DNA from: Pseudomonas sp. A34-9
Lineage (GTDB): Bacteria > Pseudomonadota > Gammaproteobacteria > Pseudomonadales > Pseudomonadaceae
DNA: 64,000 nt
Assembly (NCBI RefSeq): GCF_029543085.1
Contig: NZ_CP119967.1
Coordinates: 6,393,001-6,457,000, forward strand
Direction of reading: 5' to 3'
In this document: one piece after another, positions 57,013-64,000 of the stretch
How positions within the stretch are numbered: position 1 is the stretch's first letter
Layout: every line of letters starts with the position of its first letter
Made by a program: the position numbers and the translations under genes
The notes under the pieces: generated by a model
Databases searched by the model: none
The model's input: the letters and a program-made list of their open reading frames with translations, nothing else
Told to the model about the DNA's origin: nothing

Positions 57013-57834
57013 GTGAAATTTCAACCGCTACTGGCACTGGGCCTGACCATTCTGGCCGCCTCGACTCAAGCCTTCGGTGGCGCCACGCTGGATCGCGTCG
57101 AGCAGAAAAAGGAACTGGTCGGCGTGTTGATGGAAAGCTACCCACCCTTCTCGTTCCTCAACGAGCAGAACCAGCTCGACGGCTTTGACGTCGATGTGGC
57201 CAAAGCCGTGGCCGACAAACTCGGGGTTAAGCTGCGACTCGAAACGCCGTCCTGGGACGTCATTGCCGCCGGCCGCTGGAGCGGGCGCTACGACATCTGC
57301 ATCTGCTCGATGACCCCGAGCAAGGCCCGCGCCGAAGTGTTCGATTTCCCGGTCGAGTACTACGCCTCGCCCGCAGTGATCGTGGTCAACGCCAAGGACG
57401 ATCGCATCCACGGCGCCAAGGATCTGAGTGGCAAGAAAGTCGGCCTCACCAGCGCCTCCAGCTACGAAAGCTATCTGAACAAGAATCTGGTGATCGAAGG
57501 CGCTGAAGACACACAGTTGCAGTACCCGTTCGAAGGGGTGCAGATCGCCCCATATGACACCGACAACGTCGCGTTCCAGGACTTGGGCCTCGGTGCCGGC
57601 GTGCGCCTCGATGCGATCCTCACCAACCTCGTCACCGCGCAGCCGCGCCTGAACGCAGACAAACGCTTCAAGCTTGCCGGCGAGGCGCTGTACTCGGAGC
57701 CGAACTCGGTCGCCATTGAAAAGGGCGATGCGCAATGGGATGCGAAAGTGCGTGAGGTCTTTGCTCAACTGAAACAGGACGGCACCCTGAGCAAGCTCTC
57801 GCAAAAATGGATCGGCGCTGATATCAGCCAATGA
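57013..57834 (+). CDS. Amino-acid ABC transporter substrate-binding protein
   Basis: A 273-residue family 3 solute-binding protein with a signal peptide (residues 1-20, cleaved near STQA). Ligand-binding segments are ESYPPFSFLNEQNQLDGFDV (about 41-60) and RYDICICSMTPSKARAEVFD. It lies beside a permease with a 4-base overlap. The ligand is unknown; S-methylmethionine is a guess from the divergent methyltransferase. Confidence 0.93.
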   Translation: MKFQPLLALGLTILAASTQAFGGATLDRVEQKKELVGVLMESYPPFSFLNEQNQLDGFDVDVAKAVADKLGVKLRLETPSWDVIAAGRWSGRYDICICSMTPSKARAEVFDFPVEYYASPAVIVVNAKDDRIHGAKDLSGKKVGLTSASSYESYLNKNLVIEGAEDTQLQYPFEGVQIAPYDTDNVAFQDLGLGAGVRLDAILTNLVTAQPRLNADKRFKLAGEALYSEPNSVAIEKGDAQWDAKVREVFAQLKQDGTLSKLSQKWIGADISQ

Positions 57835-58667
57835 CTTCTTTCCCGACACCTCCACAGCCACCACAACCGGTGGCTGAATCACGTCTGCGCCGGCTCTTCG
57901 GTTTTCGTACGCGGCTGTACCTGACCTGGGTGCTGATGTTCTGCCTGTTCGCCGGATTCTTCCTGAGCTTCGACCTGAAGTTCTCGATTATCGTCGACAA
58001 ACTGCCCAACCTGGTCGGCCTCAAGCTTGCACCCAATGGCTTTCTGCAAGGCGCGGCGCTGACGTTGTTTCTGTGCGTATGCTCGATTGTCGCTTCGTCA
58101 TTGCTGGGCTTCGTCACGGCGCTGGCGCGACTGTCGAAAAGCGCTGTGGCGTTCGGTATCGCCAGTTTCTACGCCTCGTTCTTTCGCGGCACCCCGCTGC
58201 TGATCCAGATCCTGCTGATCTATCTCGGCCTGCCGCAACTGGGCATCGTGCCCGGCGCTATCGTCGCCGGCATCATTGCGCTGTCGCTGAACTATGGCGC
58301 GTACCTCAGCGAAATCTTTCGCGCCGGCATTCTTGGCGTCCCCTATGGCCAGCGCGAAGCATCGCTGGCTCTGGGCATGCGCGACTCGGTGATTCTCTGG
58401 CGCATCACCTTGCCCCAGGCCATGCGCACAATCATCCCGCCGACCACCAACCAATTCATCTCGATGCTCAAAGACTCGTCGCTAATCTCGGTGATGGGCG
58501 TGTGGGAAGTGATGTTTCTGGCGCAGTCTTACGGGCGCTCAAGTTATCGCTACATCGAAATGCTCACCACGGCGGCGATCATTTATTGGCTGATGTCGAT
58601 CGGACTGGAGCTGATCCAGGCGCGAATGGAGCGGCATTACGGCAAGGCGTACGTGCGCCGAAGTTAA
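57831..58667 (+). CDS. Amino-acid ABC transporter permease
   Basis: A 278-residue His/Glu/Gln/Arg-type permease with about five to six membrane segments. The EAA coupling loop is GQREASLALGMRDSVILWRI, then PQAMRTIIPPTTNQF. The ATG overlaps the binding-protein stop (ATGA). No ATPase gene follows in the window, so it must be elsewhere or shared. Confidence 0.94.
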   Translation: MTSFPTPPQPPQPVAESRLRRLFGFRTRLYLTWVLMFCLFAGFFLSFDLKFSIIVDKLPNLVGLKLAPNGFLQGAALTLFLCVCSIVASSLLGFVTALARLSKSAVAFGIASFYASFFRGTPLLIQILLIYLGLPQLGIVPGAIVAGIIALSLNYGAYLSEIFRAGILGVPYGQREASLALGMRDSVILWRITLPQAMRTIIPPTTNQFISMLKDSSLISVMGVWEVMFLAQSYGRSSYRYIEMLTTAAIIYWLMSIGLELIQARMERHYGKAYVRRS

Positions 58668-58718
58668 GGTGCTCTGCAACAGCGCAGACATCATTCTGTA
58701 AAAACCCATCGCTATACA

Positions 58719-58748
58719 GGACGGCCCGCTTATAACAAAAGGCCGTCC
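58719..58748 (+). promoter_or_regulatory. Hairpin at the autotransporter translation start
   Basis: GGACGGCC (58719-58726) pairs with GGCCGTCC (58741-58748), ending 3 bases before the ATG. The only ribosome-site candidate, AAAAGG, partly lies in the stem. The fold may limit translation. Confidence 0.6.
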
Positions 58749-58751
58749 GCC

Positions 58752-61709
58752 ATGCCCTTCCTGCCCCAGCGCTTGTCCCTCGCCATTGCCCTGTTGATCG
58801 CTGCCACATCTGCAAACGCTAAAACCGTGCAGATCGACACCGCCACCACTGCAGCGCAAACGCTGGGTGGTAGCGACACGCTGACGATTTCGGCCCCGGG
58901 CAGCATCACCAACAGCGGCAAGGCCGTGAGCCTGAAAGACAAGACCAGTGGTGCGGGTGTGGTGATCGATAACGCCGGCAAAATCATTTCCACCGGTGGC
59001 CGGGCCATCGACAGCAGCGGCGACCTGAGCCAGGCACGCAATTACACAATCTACAACCGCAGCGGCGGGCAAATCCTCGGCGCCAACGACGCCCTGCGCA
59101 TCGACAGCAATTTCGTCAGCGGCAGCCTGTTGATCGACAACAGCGGCATCATTCGTTCGACCACCGGCCAAGGGCTGGATCTGGATGCACTGCGCAGCGA
59201 CGGGGTGAAAACCACGATCATCAACCGCACAGGCGGACTGATTCGTGGCGACGCCAGCGACGGCATGAAGACCGGCGCCAATGCGACCATCACCAACTAC
59301 GGGGAGATCTCCACCGGCGATTCGCACAACGCCGACGAGAAATTCGACGGCATCGATATCGATTCTGCGACGGGTGTTTCGATCACCAACTACGGGGTGA
59401 TTTCCGGCGGTCGCCACGGCATCACCACCGACCTCGGCGCGACGCTGATCAACTATGGGCAGATCACCGGCCGCAACGGCTCGGGCTTCGGTTCCGATGG
59501 CGATGGCACAGTGATCAACCACGGCACCATCACCGGTGCCTACTCAGGCTTGCAAGCCAACGGTGACGGCGACGGCGTGGACATCGACAAGATCGCCCAC
59601 ATCGAAAACTACGGGACCATTCAGGGTGTCGGTGCCGGCGGTGTGGACAAGGGCGGCTTTGCCAACGGCAGCGAAGGCATTGCCCTCGGCGGGGGTTACA
59701 TTCTCAACGCCCGCGGCGCGCTGATCAGCGGCGCCGACAGCGCGATTCTGGTGGACGATGGCAGCGGCGGTTCAGGGTTGGCGGCGACCACCCTGGAAAA
59801 CTTCGGCATCATTCAAGGCCTCAACGGTTTCGGCGTGAAGCTGGTCGGCGAATTCGCCGACAACGTGATCAACGGCGGCACCATCAGCGGCAGCAACGGT
59901 CTTGCGCTGGACCTGGGCGGCGGCAACGACAGCCTGACTTTGCGTAATGGCAGCCGTTTCGTTGGCATGGTCGATGGCGGCAGCGGTTACGACCGCGTGG
60001 TGATGGACGACGCGGCCGGCGGCAGTTTCGGCGCCAGTCGCAACTTTGAATGGCTGGAGGTCAAGCAAGGCGCGTGGACGTTGACCGGCAGCGGCGATTT
60101 CAGCGACGGCGGCGCGGTGCGCAATGGCGCGACGCTGATCAATCAGGGCGGCATCGCCGGCAACCTCACTGTGGATGCCGGCGGTGTGTACGCCGGGGGC
60201 GGTTCGGTGGGCAATCTCAATGTCAACGGCACGCTCCGCACAAACACCGGCCTCGGCCGCGCAACCATTGTTCATGACCTGAACATGGGCAGCGCGTCCA
60301 CCCTCGCCTACGGCGTCAATGCCGACGGTAGCAGCGCACCGTTACAGGTCGGCGGCATTGCCAATCTCAACGGCGCAACGCTCGCGGTGAATCCCGGCAG
60401 CGGCACCTATCCATGGCAGAGCCATTACACCGTGCTGCAAGCCGGGCAAGTCAACGGCACCTTCGGCAAGGTCACTAGCGACTACGCGTTTCTCACGCCG
60501 ACGCTGGCCTACACGCCGACTCAAGTCGACCTGACCTATACCCGCAACGATGTCGCCTTCAGTGACTTCGCCAGTACCGGCAACGGCAGCAACGCCGCCA
60601 CCAGCCTGGCCTCGATGGGCAAGAACAACGCGCTCTATAACGCCCTGCTCAACACCACGCGAAGCAGCGCTGGCGCGGCCATTGAACAACTGGCCGGCGC
60701 CAGCAACGCCAACCTGACCAGCGCCACGCTCGGCGCCAGCAGTCAGGTCGGTAGCAGCATGCTCTCGGCGATGCAGCAAATGGGCGGCAGCCCGGGACTG
60801 ATGGTCGGCCTCGATCAGCGCGATACGCCCGTGCTGGCGGCCAACGGCGTGCCGTCCGAGGCGCGCAATCTGAATGACCCGAACGCCCGCGGCCGGCTCT
60901 GGCTGCAAGGCATCGGCGGCTACGGCAAACTCGATGGCGAGCATGGCAGCAGTGGTCTCGAACAACGCACCAAGGGCAGCGTACTGGGCGCCGACTGGTC
61001 ACTGAATCCGGCATGGCGCCTGGGCGTACTGGGCGGTTATTCGAAAACCGATCTGGACGCGACCGGCGTCGACGGCAACGTCGAGAGCTGGCACGCCGGC
61101 GTCTACGCGCTGCATCAAAACGGCCCGATCGCCTTGCGCCTCGGCGCGGCATACAGCGGTCATCAGGGTGAGAGCAAACGCACCATCGCCTTCAATGGTT
61201 TCAGCGACCGCCCGAAAGGCGACTACGACGCCGACAGTCAGCAAGCCTTCGCTGAAATCGGCTACGCCATGGGCAGTGGCCGCCTCAGCGCCGAGCCGTT
61301 CGCCAGCCTCGGTTATCAGCGCTACCACCGCGACAGCTACAAGGAAAAAGGCGGCGCCGCCGCGCTGCAAGTCGACGGCCAGACCCAGGACAACTTCAGC
61401 AGCACCTTCGGCCTGCGCCTGGCGCACCTGAGCAGCCTGGACAACGGCATGAGCGTGACACCGCGCATGGCCGCTGGCTGGAAACACACCTACGGCGATG
61501 TCAGCAGCTCGACGCGCCAGGCGTTCGTGACCGGCGGCACGGCGTTCAATGTCGATGGCAGCTCGCTGGATCGCGACAGTCTGGTGCTGGAGGCCGGGCT
61601 GGATGTGGGGATCTCGGCGCGGCACACATTGGGTCTGGGTTACAGCGGCGAAATTGGCAGCAACAGTCGCAATCACGGGTTGATTGGGCAGTGGCAGATG
61701 AGTTTTTGA
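58752..61709 (+). CDS. Autotransporter with ITNxGxI-repeat passenger
   Basis: A 985-residue type Va autotransporter. The signal peptide is residues 1-24 (cleaved near SANA). The passenger, about 25-470, consists of 20-25-residue beta-helix units of ITNYGxI type (for example ATITNYGEIST). A linker with LEVKQGAWTLTGSGDFSD follows, and a C-terminal barrel runs from about 710 to 985, ending in F (WQMSF). The barrel is inserted in the outer membrane and exports the passenger. It is strongly similar to the next gene in the linker and barrel. Confidence 0.94.
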   Translation: MPFLPQRLSLAIALLIAATSANAKTVQIDTATTAAQTLGGSDTLTISAPGSITNSGKAVSLKDKTSGAGVVIDNAGKIISTGGRAIDSSGDLSQARNYTIYNRSGGQILGANDALRIDSNFVSGSLLIDNSGIIRSTTGQGLDLDALRSDGVKTTIINRTGGLIRGDASDGMKTGANATITNYGEISTGDSHNADEKFDGIDIDSATGVSITNYGVISGGRHGITTDLGATLINYGQITGRNGSGFGSDGDGTVINHGTITGAYSGLQANGDGDGVDIDKIAHIENYGTIQGVGAGGVDKGGFANGSEGIALGGGYILNARGALISGADSAILVDDGSGGSGLAATTLENFGIIQGLNGFGVKLVGEFADNVINGGTISGSNGLALDLGGGNDSLTLRNGSRFVGMVDGGSGYDRVVMDDAAGGSFGASRNFEWLEVKQGAWTLTGSGDFSDGGAVRNGATLINQGGIAGNLTVDAGGVYAGGGSVGNLNVNGTLRTNTGLGRATIVHDLNMGSASTLAYGVNADGSSAPLQVGGIANLNGATLAVNPGSGTYPWQSHYTVLQAGQVNGTFGKVTSDYAFLTPTLAYTPTQVDLTYTRNDVAFSDFASTGNGSNAATSLASMGKNNALYNALLNTTRSSAGAAIEQLAGASNANLTSATLGASSQVGSSMLSAMQQMGGSPGLMVGLDQRDTPVLAANGVPSEARNLNDPNARGRLWLQGIGGYGKLDGEHGSSGLEQRTKGSVLGADWSLNPAWRLGVLGGYSKTDLDATGVDGNVESWHAGVYALHQNGPIALRLGAAYSGHQGESKRTIAFNGFSDRPKGDYDADSQQAFAEIGYAMGSGRLSAEPFASLGYQRYHRDSYKEKGGAAALQVDGQTQDNFSSTFGLRLAHLSSLDNGMSVTPRMAAGWKHTYGDVSSSTRQAFVTGGTAFNVDGSSLDRDSLVLEAGLDVGISARHTLGLGYSGEIGSNSRNHGLIGQWQMSF

Positions 61710-61908
61710 TTGTTGAACAGCCGGCGGGTTCTTGATTAGCCGTAGGAAAAGGCGCCGCTGAAGCTGAGTAAAAATACTGCTCTCAGGTTGTGCGGCCATT
61801 TTCGACAAAACGATCCGACGTCGCCTGCAAGCGTGCGGGAAGCAGCCGACATCGGATCTTTCGGTGCATCAATAGAGTTGGGGCTCCTGTCAAAAGAGGC
61901 CGTACTCG

Positions 61909-64000
61909 ATGCCCGTTCAACACACATGCAAACCGAAACATCTGGCTCTGGCGATTGCACTGGCGATTGGCGTTGTCGACTTTTCAATGGCTCAGCAGCC
62001 AACTTTCGAGCTCGAAACGAAGCATGAAATAGAACCCGATGCACTGTTGTCCGCACTCGAAACATTCGTGAAAAATCCGACGACTGTGCCGATCAAGATT
62101 ACCAAGGCGTACAAGGCAACAGACGGTGTCGCGCTGCAACTGGATGACAGTAACCACTTGGTAACCGTCCAAGGCAAAGGCAGTTTTACGGGATTAGTGG
62201 ACGGAGGCGGCGGCGAAAACATTCTGCAATTCGACGCATCCAAGGAAGGAACGCTGGAAAATTCCCGCAATTTTCTCGCCCTGGAAGTCAAGCAAGGCAC
62301 CTGGACGCGCAGCGGCGATGGGGACTTCGAAGTCGGCGCTCTGGTGCGGCCCAAAGCCACACTCATCAATAAAGGAAATATTCTGGGTGGCGCGCTGGCT
62401 CAAGGCAACCTGATCAACAGAGGCACAATTGGCGGCAGGGTCGACGTATTCGAAGGTGGAGACTTACTCAACAAAGGGCTCATTGCAGGTGCCGTGCATG
62501 TGCGTGAACGCGGTCATTACGCCGGTAGCGGCGTCGCTGAGACGTTGAATGTCCACGGTCGACTCAGTGTCGGTCAGCGTCATGGGGCTCCTCGCGTGTC
62601 GAAGGATTTGCAACTTTCGCCAACCGCCACGCTGGCCTATGAAGTGAATGCGACCGGTAAAAGCGAGACCCTCTTCGTTGAAGGCGTTGCCAACCTTGGC
62701 AACTCGACCCTTGAACTGCAAACCGCCGGGGATTATCCGTCGAGCAGCCAACACACCATTATTACGGCTGGAAAAGTCGAGGGTCGTTTCGCCAAAGTCG
62801 AGAACCCTCTGGCCTTCATGACAGCGGATGTTCAATACAATGAGAAAGACGTCGGTCTGACCTACTCCCGTAATGAAGTGAAACTTGAGAGCGTTGCCAC
62901 TTCAGACAACAGCCATGCGCTTGCCGCAAGTATTGAAGAATCCTCAATCCCTTTGCCAGGGCCCACACCGGACGCAATAGCAGTCATACGCGCAAACGAC
63001 GTCGCCAAGCCCTCAACGCCCCAGCTTCCAAAGCGCGCAAACGCAGCCGTTGCCGCGATACTGACCAGCGACAAAAAAACTGCGCCGGTCGCCCTCGAAC
63101 AACTCGCCGCCGGCAGCAACGCCAACCTTGCCAAAGCCACACTGAGCAGCATCACCCCCGTCAGTGCGAGCATGCTCTCGGCCATGCAACAACTGAATAG
63201 CCGTTACGGCTCTGCCTACAGCTCAGGCAACTCACCGCGTCAGGCCGCTGGCGCTGCCGATTCCGGGCGGGTATGGATTCAGGCGCTCGGCCATGGCGGC
63301 AAGGTCGACCGCGATTTCGATAGCACCCTCAAGCACGCCACTCAAGGTCTGGTCATGGGCGCCGACTGGCGGCTCAATGAGCAATGGCATATCGGCCTGG
63401 TCGGCGGAAAATCGCAGACCAGTCTTGATGCCCGGCAATACGACGGCGACCTCGACAGTTGGCACCTCGGTGCCTACGCCGTGCGCCAGGACGGACCGTT
63501 CTCGCTGCGTCTCGGCGCAACCTATGCCAGCCATGACGGCGACAGCAAACGGCGCGTGGCCTTCAACGGGTTCAGCGACCGCCTCAAGGGCAACTACGAC
63601 GCCAACACCCAACAAGCCTTCGCCGAACTGGCGGTCAATGTTGGCCGGCACAACGCGACGCTCGAACCGTTCGCCAGCCTCGGCTATCAGCGCTACCAGC
63701 GCGACAGTTACAGCGAAAAAGGTGGGGACGCGGCGCTGAAAGTCTTTGGGCAAACCCGCGACAATCTCAGCAGCACCTTCGGTCTGCGTACGGCAAAAAT
63801 TACTCGACTGGATAACGGCATGACGTTGACGCCGCGATTCAGTGCCGGCTGGAAACACACCTTTGGCGAGATTGAAAGCGACACCCGCCAGCAACTGGTC
63901 AAGGGTGGCAAACGCTTTGAGATTGCCGGTGCCGCGCTGGATCGAAACAGCCTGTCCGTGGATGCCGGTCTCGACCTCGGGCTGTCTGCCAACCATACAG
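61909..64000 (+). CDS. Second autotransporter, cut by window end
   Basis: At least 697 residues, open to the right edge. The ATG at 61909 is preceded by AGAGG. A signal peptide covers about 1-28 (ALAIALAIGVVDFSMA). The passenger is short: a divergent N-terminal part, then the shared LEVKQGTWTRSGDGDFEVGA linker and LINKGNILGGA units. The barrel, from about residue 445, closely matches the first gene (RVWIQALGHGGKVDR, LEPFASLGYQRYQRDSYSEK). The last strand and stop lie outside the window. Confidence 0.93.
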   Translation, partial: MPVQHTCKPKHLALAIALAIGVVDFSMAQQPTFELETKHEIEPDALLSALETFVKNPTTVPIKITKAYKATDGVALQLDDSNHLVTVQGKGSFTGLVDGGGGENILQFDASKEGTLENSRNFLALEVKQGTWTRSGDGDFEVGALVRPKATLINKGNILGGALAQGNLINRGTIGGRVDVFEGGDLLNKGLIAGAVHVRERGHYAGSGVAETLNVHGRLSVGQRHGAPRVSKDLQLSPTATLAYEVNATGKSETLFVEGVANLGNSTLELQTAGDYPSSSQHTIITAGKVEGRFAKVENPLAFMTADVQYNEKDVGLTYSRNEVKLESVATSDNSHALAASIEESSIPLPGPTPDAIAVIRANDVAKPSTPQLPKRANAAVAAILTSDKKTAPVALEQLAAGSNANLAKATLSSITPVSASMLSAMQQLNSRYGSAYSSGNSPRQAAGAADSGRVWIQALGHGGKVDRDFDSTLKHATQGLVMGADWRLNEQWHIGLVGGKSQTSLDARQYDGDLDSWHLGAYAVRQDGPFSLRLGATYASHDGDSKRRVAFNGFSDRLKGNYDANTQQAFAELAVNVGRHNATLEPFASLGYQRYQRDSYSEKGGDAALKVFGQTRDNLSSTFGLRTAKITRLDNGMTLTPRFSAGWKHTFGEIESDTRQQLVKGGKRFEIAGAALDRNSLSVDAGLDLGLSANHT

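Overview
The window looks like a chromosomal segment of a fluorescent-group Pseudomonas (P. fluorescens / P. koreensis type). The grounds are high G+C coding sequence, a pho-pst / purEK / aspA gene order matching the Pseudomonas core, Pseudomonas-type REP sequences (palindrome core near GGGAGCGAGC/GCTCGCTCCC), and lineage-typical families such as DUF6124 and the DUF6543-like giant protein. No tRNA, rRNA, CRISPR array, insertion sequence or prophage was seen.

Region 1 (1-14700): a type VI secretion system (T6SS). A leftward operon reads tssA-tssB-tssC-tssE-[PAAR, DUF6402-like, small membrane protein]-tssF-tssG-(tssH start). Divergent from it is a 1115-residue VgrG fused to a DUF2235/Tle1-type lipase domain, followed by two tandem DUF2931 lipoproteins and a small secreted protein, probably the immunity set. 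The bracketed cassette and the VgrG block are the accessory, effector-bearing parts.

Region 2 (14700-37900): core chromosome. It holds HU, rubredoxin and its reductase, ubiC-ubiA, the phosphate system (phoB-phoR rightward; pstS and pstC-pstA-pstB-phoU leftward) with good Pho boxes before phoB, pstS and pstC, and between them a CNNM/CBS protein, an M23 peptidase and a response regulator. Then come an MFS transporter, a thioesterase, a mutarotase, two small envelope proteins and purE-purK.

Region 3 (37900-46200): amino-acid and polyamine metabolism. A LysR regulator is divergent from aspA, followed by an AGCS symporter and a type I asparaginase (a plausible Asp/Asn/Ala use group), then an AraC regulator with an acetylpolyamine amidohydrolase.

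Region 4 (46200-64000): accessory. A 1531-residue DUF6543-like putative toxin runs into a MocR regulator whose coding sequence carries an array of DnaA-box-like 9-mers at 12-bp spacing. Next are a PaiB-like protein, two GNAT acetyltransferases, a broken HipA remnant with an HTH protein, DUF6124 with an unusual structured leader, a homocysteine S-methyltransferase divergent from an amino-acid ABC transporter lacking its ATPase, and two tandem autotransporters, the second cut by the window end.

Gaps between genes are rich in repeats: four REP doublets, seven copies of an AAGATCGCAGCC/GGCTGCGATCTT inverted repeat that usually sits right after a stop codon, three copies of an AGCTGCAAGC-type repeat limited to the pho/pst gaps, and one nested inverted-repeat element near 43.7 kb.
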